Both the position numbers and the translations under genes were made by a program. DNA of 5,807 nt from Pseudomonadota bacterium (GTDB taxonomy: Bacteria; Pseudomonadota; Alphaproteobacteria; Rhizobiales; Hyphomicrobiaceae): assembly GCA_021816505.1 (NCBI GenBank), contig JAKAXS010000197.1, positions 1-5,807 on the forward strand, read 5' to 3'. Shown here one piece after another: positions 1-5,807 of this stretch. Below the pieces are notes generated by a model that ran no database searches, had not been told where the DNA came from, and saw nothing but the letters and a program-made list of their open reading frames with translations. Numbering within the stretch: the stretch's first letter is position 1; each line of letters opens with the position of its first letter.

Positions 1-202
1 GGCGGTCGAGCGGGGCGCCGAGGATCTCCGCCTCGGTCCAGCCGAGCAGCGCCTCAGCACCTCTGCTCCAATGCGTGACCCGCCGGTCGAGATCGAGACC
101 AATGACCGCGGTCCCGACCGCACTGTCGACAATGGATCTCCATTGAAGACGGCGCGACGGGTCCGAAGTCACCGCGGTGTCTCGCCGCGAGGATTCTAGC
201 AT
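1..202 (-). CDS. PAS-domain sensory protein, N-terminal part only
   Basis: This is the first 67 codons of a gene that continues past the left edge. The start is ATG at 202-200, with an in-frame TAG a short way upstream (around 222-224) and no other start codon between them. Residues from about 20 onward read as the beginning of a PAS domain: a helix with IVDSAVGTAVIGLDLD, then RRVTHWSRGAEALLGWTE and AEILGAP. This is the usual order of first strand, W.xGA..L.GW.. helix and the E.LG turn. PAS domains bind small ligands or cofactors and feed sensor histidine kinases, diguanylate cyclases or chemoreceptors. The output domain lies outside the window, so the function cannot be named. There is no signal peptide or membrane segment in the visible part, which suggests a cytoplasmic N-terminus. 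No good Shine-Dalgarno sequence precedes the start. The gene lies 97 bases downstream of leuA on the same strand, but an AT-rich spacer with a possible promoter suggests separate transcription. Confidence 0.8.
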   Translation of the reverse strand, partial: MLESSRRDTAVTSDPSRRLQWRSIVDSAVGTAVIGLDLDRRVTHWSRGAEALLGWTEAEILGAPLDR

Positions 203-229
203 TGGTTGCCAACAATTGATCTATCTCAC

Positions 230-251
230 TACGGAGTAATTAATATCCGTA
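230..251. repeat. 6-bp inverted repeat next to the PAS gene promoter
   Basis: TACGGA (230-235) and TCCGTA (246-251) form a perfect inverted repeat around a 10-base AT-rich core. It overlaps the candidate -10 element and would sit at or just after the transcription start of the PAS gene, which suits a repressor operator. Repeats of this size also arise by chance, so operator function is only an inference. Confidence 0.3.
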
Positions 252-275
252 TAAAGAAAGAGCAAGCGTTGTCAT
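248..275 (-). promoter_or_regulatory. possible sigma-70 type promoter of the PAS gene
   Basis: On the minus strand, ATGACA at 275-270 (5 of 6 to TTGACA) is followed 16 bases later by TATACG at 253-248 (4 of 6 to TATAAT). It lies in the AT-rich spacer between leuA and the PAS gene, about 45 bases before the ATG at 202. The spacer is clearly lower in GC than the genes around it, as expected of a promoter region. The hexamer match is modest, so this is a candidate only. Confidence 0.3.
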
Positions 276-299
276 TTCTGAATGCGTTAACTACCTCGA

Positions 300-1892
<1,593 letters not shown>

Positions 1893-1913
1893 CGCTTTGA
1901 TCCTTGGCTCCGG

Positions 1914-1940
1914 GCCGGCGCACGCATTGTAGCAGCCGGC
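1914..1940 (-). promoter_or_regulatory. stem-loop just upstream of the leuA ribosome-binding site
   Basis: On the minus strand GCCGGC (1940-1935) can pair with GCCGGC (1919-1914). Two further GC pairs form inside the stem if T1934 is bulged. The hairpin ends nine bases before the AAGGA ribosome-binding site of leuA. Its left arm overlaps GGCTGCTA (1937-1930), which is fully complementary to TAGCAGCC (2023-2016) at the end of the leader peptide gene. The hairpin and the long-range pairing therefore exclude each other. No U-tract follows, so it is not an ordinary intrinsic terminator. Confidence 0.4.
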
Positions 1941-1973
1941 AGATAAATGAAGTGTTCTGGCGTCAGCTTGATC

Positions 1974-2017
1974 CCCCTGAGCGCGTTCGGCCGAACCGAA
2001 CCATGCAGGCTCAGGGG
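1974..2017 (-). promoter_or_regulatory. large leader stem-loop of leuA
   Basis: In the leuA leader, CCCCTGAGC (2017-2009) is exactly complementary to GCTCAGGGG (1982-1974). Inside this nine-pair stem, GTTCGG (2001-1996) pairs with CCGAAC (1990-1985) across the loop TTCGG. The leader peptide stop codon TGA (2013-2011) lies within the left arm, so a ribosome that reaches the stop would prevent the stem from forming. A ribosome held on the leucine codons farther upstream would be more likely to leave it free. That is the arrangement of an anti-terminator-type stem in amino-acid attenuators. No run of T follows the stem. The pairing is seen directly; the regulatory role is inferred. Confidence 0.6.
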
Positions 2018-2121
2018 CTGCTAAGAAGCAGCAGTGCAGCTAGCGACGCGCAGCCCAGACGCCGGCCGCGAGATATCTCGCGGTCCCCTTGCGTGGCGAC
2101 ATTGGCAGCCGGCTGGCGCAC
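2011..2121 (-). CDS. leuL: leuA leader peptide (leucine attenuation)
   Basis: This is a 36-codon reading frame between the leuA promoter and leuA. It starts at GTG (2121-2119), with GGAAGA (2133-2128) six bases upstream as a good ribosome-binding site. No other ATG, GTG or TTG lies in this frame. It ends CTA GCT GCA CTG CTG CTT CTT AGC AGC CCC TGA, so four consecutive leucine codons (2034-2023) sit shortly before the stop, with two more leucine codons earlier. Such a run just ahead of leuA, within foldable RNA, is the mark of a leucine attenuator: scarce charged leucyl-tRNA would stall the ribosome and change the folding downstream. Its product would have no function beyond being translated. 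The name leuL is used by analogy with enteric leader peptides. The peptide is longer than many leaders, so the exact start is less certain than the leucine-rich end. A rival 20-codon frame from ATG 2102 lacks leucine enrichment. Confidence 0.65.
   Translation of the reverse strand: MRQPAANVATQGDREISRGRRLGCASLAALLLLSSP
2017..2056 (-). promoter_or_regulatory. alternative pairings around the leader leucine codons
   Basis: Two structures compete for the end of the leader gene. A local hairpin pairs GCTGCT (2032-2027) with AGCAGC (2022-2017) around the loop TCTT and contains the leucine codons. Alternatively GGGCTGC (2056-2050) pairs with GCAGCCC (2021-2015), looping out the leucine codons. The latter also uses three bases of the left arm of the large stem (2017-2009), so the two conflict. 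Ribosome position on the leader would decide which forms. The complementarity is read directly; its use as a switch is inference. Confidence 0.45.
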
Positions 2122-2140
2122 GAACGATCTTCCGCTATCA

Positions 2141-2169
2141 GTTGCAGAGCGAAGGCCGCAATTTGTCAA
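2141..2169 (-). promoter_or_regulatory. promoter of the leuA leader and leuA
   Basis: On the minus strand a perfect TTGACA (2169-2164) lies 43 bases after the nnr stop codon. With the standard 17-base spacer the -10 position falls on TGCAAC (2146-2141), only 3 of 6 to TATAAT. A start near 2134 would put the leader ribosome-binding site almost at the 5' end of the transcript, which is compact but workable. The perfect -35 and the fit with the leader layout support it; the weak -10 limits confidence. Confidence 0.5.
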
Positions 2170-2211
2170 ACGGCATCCGATTTGGCAAGTGGCTTCGCCG
2201 ATATCGGGTGT

Positions 2212-3693
2212 TCAACCCAGCTTCCGCAGCACGTCCGGCAGCAGTTCGGACAAATCTTCTGCGATGAGGCCGGGCCCGAAGGCGCTGGCCGCCGCGCCGT
2301 GCATCCAGACGGCGGCGCAGGCAGCCTCGAACGGCGGGACATGCTGCGCAAGCAGGCCGAGGACGAAGCCTGCCAGCACATCGCCGGAGCCGGCCGTCGC
2401 CAACGTCGGCGGAGCGTTAGCATTGATCGCGGCGCGCCCGTCCGGCGACGCGATCACGGTGTCGGACCCCTTCAACACCACCACGGCCCCGCTCTGCGAC
2501 GCGGCCGTGCGCGCCCGTTCGAGCTTGGAGCCGCCGACGCCCGGGAACAGGCGCGCGAACTCCCCATCGTGCGGTGTCAGCACCACCGGACGCGTGGGCT
2601 TGGCCCGCACCAGTTCCGCCAGCAGGTCGAGTTGTCCGGCGAACGAGGTGAGCGCATCGGCATCGAGCACTACGGATGCCCCCGTGGCGAGCAGGGCCGC
2701 GGCTTCGGTCTGGGTTTGCGCACCGACGCCGCGACCGGGTCCGATCAGCACCGCGTTCTTGCGCGCATCGCCGAAGATCTCGGCGAGATCCAGCGGCCCC
2801 TTGAACCCCTGCAGCATGATCGCCGTGACATGCGTCGCGTTGATGATGAGGGCATCCGGCGGCGTGGCGATGGTGACGAGCCCCGCGCCGATACGCAACG
2901 CCGCCCGCGCCGCCAGCCGGACGGCTCCGGTATTCGCGACCGGGCCCGATATCGCGACAGCATGCCCGCGATGATACTTGTGATGCGTGCTCTGCAGCGC
3001 CGGAAGCGCGCCGCGCCAAAGCTCGGGAAGATTACCGAAGGTCTTGACCCCGACCTCATTGAGCACGCACTTCGGGATGCCGATATCGGCGACGAAGACA
3101 TCTCCGCACAGCCGGCGGCCGGGCTGCAGCACATGCCCCGGCTTGCAACGGAAGAACGTAATGGTACGCGTCGCCCGTATCACCGGACCAGCCGCAAGCC
3201 CCGTCGTCCCGTCCAGCCCGCTCGGCACGTCGACAGAGAGGATAGGCACCCCGGAGGCATTGGCGTCTTCGATGACGGCCGCCGTGTTTCCTTCCGGCGC
3301 ACGCGAAAGACCGGCGCCCAGCAGCGCATCGATGATCAGTTGCTCGCCGGTGAAGTTCGCCTGGCCTAGCCCGAGCGGCTCGATGGTGCCGTCCCAGCGC
3401 TCCGCCATCTCGGCCGCGTCACCCTTGAGCTGCGTGCGATGCCCCAGCAGATGGACGCGCACGACATAGCCGCGCTGCTTCAACAGCCGGGCCGCGACGA
3501 AGCCATCACCACCGTTGTTGCCCGGGCCGCACAGCACCGCAACGGCGCCGCGCGTGCGCGTCATCGCCTCGGCCGCATCCGCCACCGCGCGACCGGCGTT
3601 CTCCATCAAAGCGATGGTCGCTATTCCGCTTGCCGCAGCGAGCTGGTCGGCGTGCGCCATCTCCGCGTTGGTCAACAGTTCCAGTTCCGGCAC
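2212..3693 (-). CDS. nnr: bifunctional NAD(P)H-hydrate epimerase / ADP-dependent NAD(P)H-hydrate dehydratase
   Basis: This metabolite-repair enzyme turns damaged hydrated NADH and NADPH back into usable cofactor. The N-terminal domain interconverts the R and S hydrates, and the C-terminal domain dehydrates the S form using ADP. The 493 residues match the fused YjeF family. The epimerase half (about 1-215) shows GPGNNGGDG at 56-64, IDALLGAG at 121-128 and VDVPSGLDG at 154-162. The kinase-like half (about 225-490) shows HKYHRG at 238-243, GPGRG at 318-322, LDADAL at 343-348, TPHDGEF at 373-379, KGSD at 408-411 and TAGSGDVLAG at 433-442, with catalytic Asp438. The start is GTG at 3693-3691: an in-frame TGA lies just upstream and the next residues already match the family, so no longer form is possible. 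A G-rich GGGGGCGAGG precedes it. The gene diverges from glnB. I found no convincing promoter or terminator for it. Confidence 0.95.
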   Translation of the reverse strand: MPELELLTNAEMAHADQLAAASGIATIALMENAGRAVADAAEAMTRTRGAVAVLCGPGNNGGDGFVAARLLKQRGYVVRVHLLGHRTQLKGDAAEMAERWDGTIEPLGLGQANFTGEQLIIDALLGAGLSRAPEGNTAAVIEDANASGVPILSVDVPSGLDGTTGLAAGPVIRATRTITFFRCKPGHVLQPGRRLCGDVFVADIGIPKCVLNEVGVKTFGNLPELWRGALPALQSTHHKYHRGHAVAISGPVANTGAVRLAARAALRIGAGLVTIATPPDALIINATHVTAIMLQGFKGPLDLAEIFGDARKNAVLIGPGRGVGAQTQTEAAALLATGASVVLDADALTSFAGQLDLLAELVRAKPTRPVVLTPHDGEFARLFPGVGGSKLERARTAASQSGAVVVLKGSDTVIASPDGRAAINANAPPTLATAGSGDVLAGFVLGLLAQHVPPFEAACAAVWMHGAAASAFGPGLIAEDLSELLPDVLRKLG

Positions 3694-3768
3694 GCCTCGC
3701 CCCCATCATTCGCGACGGCCAGTCAACACTGGGCAGCAAGTCCGCAGCAAGGCGATCGTTGAACGGCA

Positions 3769-3782
3769 CGCAACAGTTTGCG
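3769..3782. repeat. short inverted repeat in the nnr-glnB spacer
   Basis: CGCAA (3769-3773) and TTGCG (3778-3782) are perfect inverted arms around CAGT. The element lies about 150-163 bases before the expected glnB transcription start, at enhancer distance for sigma-54 promoters. It does not match the enteric NtrC consensus and could be chance. Confidence 0.25.
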
Positions 3783-3784
3783 GA

Positions 3785-3810
3785 TGAGCATTTTTTGGGC
3801 AGGATGCTCA
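3785..3810. repeat. 7-bp inverted repeat upstream of glnB, possible activator site
   Basis: TGAGCAT (3785-3791) and ATGCTCA (3804-3810) are perfect inverted arms separated by 12 bases. Relative to the expected sigma-54 start near 3932 this is about -147 to -122, where enhancer sites for NtrC-type activators are commonly found. The sequence differs from the known NtrC consensus (GCAC with GTGC nine bases on), so the partner protein is open. It lies between nnr and glnB and could affect either gene. Confidence 0.35.
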
Positions 3811-3854
3811 AGTTGCGCGCAGCTGGTGAACGCTTGGCCGCCGCCGTTTTGAGC

Positions 3855-3880
3855 ACTTTTCATCTAAGCAACTGAAAAGT
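3855..3880. repeat. 8-bp inverted repeat upstream of glnB
   Basis: ACTTTTCA (3855-3862) and TGAAAAGT (3873-3880) form a perfect inverted repeat with a 10-base spacer, giving arm centres 18 bases apart on nearly the same DNA face. It lies about 26 bases upstream of the -24 element of the glnB promoter and is followed by an AT-rich stretch (3884-3900). It looks like a dimeric regulator site. A T-tract does not follow in either direction, so it is not a terminator. Confidence 0.4.
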
Positions 3881-3905
3881 CGCGATTTAATTTATCATTA
3901 CTGGC

Positions 3906-3921
3906 TGGCATGGCCCGTGCT
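3906..3921 (+). promoter_or_regulatory. sigma-54 (-24/-12) promoter of glnB-glnA
   Basis: TGGCATG, four bases, then GTGCT matches the RpoN consensus TGGCACG-N4-TTGCW at 10 of 12 fixed positions. The invariant GG (3907-3908) and GC (3919-3920) are exactly ten bases apart. The expected transcription start is near 3932, 56 bases before the glnB ATG. RpoN promoters need an enhancer-binding activator. For glnB this is usually NtrC under nitrogen limitation, which agrees with the gene functions, although I see no clear NtrC site. An upstream TATCAT (3893-3898) could be a sigma-70 -10 element, but it has no -35 partner. Confidence 0.8.
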
Positions 3922-3930
3922 AACCGTCTG

Positions 3931-3961
3931 CGCGCTGTCCGATGATGTCACCGGACGCGCG
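3931..3961 (+). promoter_or_regulatory. stem-loop at the predicted 5' end of glnB mRNA
   Basis: CGCGC-T-GTCCG (3931-3941) pairs with CGGACGCGCG (3952-3961) in a ten-pair GC-rich stem with a single bulged T3936 and a 10-base loop. The stem starts within a base or so of the transcription start predicted from the sigma-54 promoter, so the mRNA would begin in a hairpin. Such 5' stems are known to protect mRNA from 5'-end-dependent decay. It ends ten bases before the GGGAGG ribosome-binding site and does not cover it. Confidence 0.55.
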
Positions 3962-3987
3962 ACCACGCTTGGGAGGACGACACGAGC

Positions 3988-4326
3988 ATGAAAAAAATTG
4001 AGGCCATCATTAAGCCGTTCAAGCTCGACGAGGTCAAAGAAGCGCTGCAGGAGATCGGCCTTCAGGGCATCACCGTAATCGAGGCAAAAGGCTTCGGCCG
4101 CCAGAAGGGCCATACCGAGCTCTATCGCGGCGCCGAATACGTCGTCGATTTTCTACCGAAGGTTAAGCTTGAGGTCGTGCTCGGCGACGAGATGCTAGAC
4201 AAAGCCGTCGAGGCCATTCAAAAGGCCGCAAAGACCGGTCGCATTGGAGATGGGAAGATCTTCATTTCTACGGTCGAGGAAGCCATCCGCATCCGTACAG
4301 GTGAAACAGGCGCCGCAGCGGTCTAA
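3988..4326 (+). CDS. glnB: nitrogen regulatory protein P-II
   Basis: PII is a cytoplasmic homotrimer that reads 2-oxoglutarate, ATP/ADP and, through uridylylation by GlnD, glutamine. It passes this to NtrB/NtrC and to the adenylyltransferase acting on glutamine synthetase. The 112-residue length is typical. Ligand residues Arg38, Gln39 and Lys40 lie in GFGRQKG, the T-loop GHTELYRGAEYVVDF carries uridylylation Tyr51, Lys58 follows, and the second PII signature TGRIGDGKIFI begins at 83, with RIRTGE near the C-terminus (101-106). The ATG has GGGAGGA at 3971-3977. It is the first gene of an operon with glnA, 54 bases ahead of it, behind a sigma-54 promoter. The pairing with glnA favours GlnB over the amtB-linked GlnK. 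Codon use is visibly more mixed than in glnA, and the start region contains a seven-A run (3991-3997). No key residue is missing. Confidence 0.95.
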   Translation: MKKIEAIIKPFKLDEVKEALQEIGLQGITVIEAKGFGRQKGHTELYRGAEYVVDFLPKVKLEVVLGDEMLDKAVEAIQKAAKTGRIGDGKIFISTVEEAIRIRTGETGAAAV

Positions 4327-4380
4327 CCGCGTTTCGCCCGTGCAGTTCAATGACAAGTCGCTCGCCGAAGGGGAGAGAAA

Positions 4381-5790
4381 ATGAAGACTGTGAATGACGT
4401 CCTGAAGCTCATCAAGGACAAGGACGTGAAGTTCGTGGACTACCGGTTCACGGACACCAAGGGCAAGATGCAGCACGTCACGGCCGACGTCACGACCGTC
4501 GACGCCGACGTCTTCAGCGACGGCTACGCTTTCGACGGCTCCTCCATCGCCGGCTGGAAGTCGATCGAAGCCTCCGACATGCTTCTGATGCCGGACCCGG
4601 CGTCCGCGCACATCGATCCGTTCTTCGCCCAGACGACGCTGGCGATCTTCTGCGACGTTCTCGAGCCGTCCACCGGCCAGCTCTACGAACGCGACCCACG
4701 CGGCATCGCCAAGAAGGCGGAAGCCTACATGCTCTCGCTGGGCATCGGCGACAGCATCGTCTTCGGCCCGGAAGCCGAGTTCTTCATCTTCGACGACGTG
4801 AAGTTCTCCACCGACATGTACAATACGGGCTTCAAGGTCGACTCGACCGAGTTGCCGACCAACTCGTCGACGGACTACGAGATGGGCAACCTCGGCCACC
4901 GTCCGCGCGTCAAGGGCGGCTACTTCCCGGTTCCCCCGATCGACAGCTGCCAGGACATCCGCTCGGAGATGCTTTCGGTTCTGACCGAGATGGGCGTCAC
5001 CGTCGAAAAGCATCACCACGAAGTCGCAGCCGCCCAGCACGAATTGGGCGTCAAGTTCGGCCCGATGATCCAGATGGCCGATCACATGCAGATCTATAAG
5101 TACGTCGTGCACTCCGTCTGCCAGGCCTACGGCAAGACGGCGACGTTCATGCCGAAGCCCGTCTTCGGCGACAACGGCTCGGGCATGCACGTGCACCAGT
5201 CGATCTGGAAGGGCGGCCAGCCGATGTTCGCCGGCAACAAGTACGCCGATCTCTCGGAAATGTGCCTGTTCTATATCGGCGGCATCCTCAAGCACGCGAA
5301 GGCCCTCAACGCCTTCACGAACCCGCTGACGAACTCCTACAAGCGTCTGGTTCCCGGCTACGAAGCCCCCGTGCTGCTCGCCTACTCGGCGCGCAACCGC
5401 TCGGCCTCGTGCCGCATCCCGCACGTTTCGAGCCCCAAGGCGAAGCGCATCGAGATCCGCTTCCCCGATCCCGGCGCCAACCCCTACCTCGCCTTCGCGG
5501 CGATGCTGATGGCCGGCCTCGACGGCATCAACAACAAGATCCATCCGGGCGACCCGATGGACAAGAACCTGTACGACCTGCCGCCCGCCGAGCTCGCCAA
5601 GATCCCGACGGTGGCCGCCTCTCTGCGTGAAGCGCTCGAAAGCCTCGACAAGGATCGCGAGTTCCTGAAGGCCGGCGGCGTGATGAACGACGACATGATC
5701 GACGCCTACATCGAACTGCGCATGAGCGAGAACATGCGCTACGAGATGACGCCGCATCCGGTCGAGTACGACATGTATTACTCGGTATAG
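4381..5790 (+). CDS. glnA: glutamine synthetase, type I
   Basis: GlnA makes glutamine from glutamate, ammonium and ATP as a cytoplasmic dodecamer and is the main entry point of ammonium into metabolism. The 469 residues fit class I-beta. The beta-grasp domain carries FDGSSI at 51-56 with Asp52. The catalytic domain carries metal ligands Glu131 and Glu133 (GPEAEFF), Glu214, Glu221, His270 (NGSGMHVHQS) and Glu358, and the substrate residues Arg340 and Arg360. The flap PGYEAP at 325-330 holds Glu328. The adenylylation site is Tyr398 in KNLYDLPP, so control by the GlnE adenylyltransferase, itself guided by PII, is expected. The ATG follows GGGGAGAG with GGAG (4372-4375) five bases before it. It lies 54 bases after glnB with no terminator between, so the two are likely cotranscribed. 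Third positions are almost all C or G, as in a highly expressed gene. The stop is TAG; only 17 bases remain after it. Confidence 0.98.
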   Translation: MKTVNDVLKLIKDKDVKFVDYRFTDTKGKMQHVTADVTTVDADVFSDGYAFDGSSIAGWKSIEASDMLLMPDPASAHIDPFFAQTTLAIFCDVLEPSTGQLYERDPRGIAKKAEAYMLSLGIGDSIVFGPEAEFFIFDDVKFSTDMYNTGFKVDSTELPTNSSTDYEMGNLGHRPRVKGGYFPVPPIDSCQDIRSEMLSVLTEMGVTVEKHHHEVAAAQHELGVKFGPMIQMADHMQIYKYVVHSVCQAYGKTATFMPKPVFGDNGSGMHVHQSIWKGGQPMFAGNKYADLSEMCLFYIGGILKHAKALNAFTNPLTNSYKRLVPGYEAPVLLAYSARNRSASCRIPHVSSPKAKRIEIRFPDPGANPYLAFAAMLMAGLDGINNKIHPGDPMDKNLYDLPPAELAKIPTVAASLREALESLDKDREFLKAGGVMNDDMIDAYIELRMSENMRYEMTPHPVEYDMYYSV

Positions 5791-5807
5791 TGCGCTTGGC
5801 GACTCCG

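Noticed and set aside
2040..2102. 20-codon minus-strand frame (ATG at 2102) as an alternative leuA leader peptide
   Set aside because: It has only one leucine codon and no good ribosome-binding site, and it ends before the leucine-codon run that is in the other frame.
2198..2207. Perfect palindrome CCGATATCGG just after the nnr stop
   Set aside because: It is only ten bases with no loop or T-tract, so it is neither a convincing terminator for nnr nor a supported operator.
2089..3369. Long plus-strand frames opposite nnr (also 1904-2974)
   Set aside because: They overlap a clearly real nnr gene, have arginine/alanine-rich translations and show no recognisable domain.
3811..3830. TGGTGAA half-site near 3824-3830 as an NtrC binding site
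   Set aside because: Only one half matches; the other half at the required five-base spacing does not.
4195..5757. 520-codon open frame on the minus strand opposite glnA
   Set aside because: glnA is complete with all active-site residues. The antisense frame is a low-complexity Val/Asp/Arg/His product typical of a shadow of strongly biased codons.

Overview
The window is high-GC bacterial DNA, most likely from an alphaproteobacterium of the Hyphomicrobiales (Rhizobiales) group. The grounds are the protein character of LeuA, PII and glutamine synthetase, the glnB-glnA pair behind a sigma-54 type promoter, and the strong G/C third-position bias in glnA. I could not run a search, so the genus is not assigned.

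Layout. Positions 1-202 (minus) hold the start of a PAS-domain protein that runs off the left edge. An AT-rich 97-base gap (203-299) separates it from leuA (300-1892, minus), which encodes 2-isopropylmalate synthase. The 319 bases upstream of leuA (1893-2211) are not empty. They hold a TTGACA-type promoter, a 36-codon leader peptide with a run of four leucine codons just before its stop, and a set of mutually exclusive stem-loops, which together look like a leucine-responsive attenuator. Next comes nnr (2212-3693, minus, GTG start), the bifunctional NAD(P)H-hydrate epimerase/dehydratase.

The divergent spacer 3694-3987 carries several inverted repeats and a well-matched sigma-54 -24/-12 promoter facing right. 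A stem-loop sits exactly where that transcript should begin. The promoter serves glnB (3988-4326, PII signalling protein) and glnA (4381-5790, type I glutamine synthetase), which form an operon with a 54-base gap. The last 17 bases hold nothing recognisable.

How the genes work together. glnB and glnA are the sensor and the main enzyme of ammonium assimilation. Both carry their known modification tyrosines (PII Tyr51, GlnA Tyr398), so both transcriptional (sigma-54/NtrC) and post-translational nitrogen control are expected. leuA is the committed step of leucine synthesis and appears to be controlled by its own leader. nnr is a housekeeping metabolite-repair gene. The chromosome content is ordinary core metabolism. 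I see no mobile element, CRISPR array, RNA gene or novel defence-type system. The most interesting material is the regulatory DNA, above all the leuA leader.
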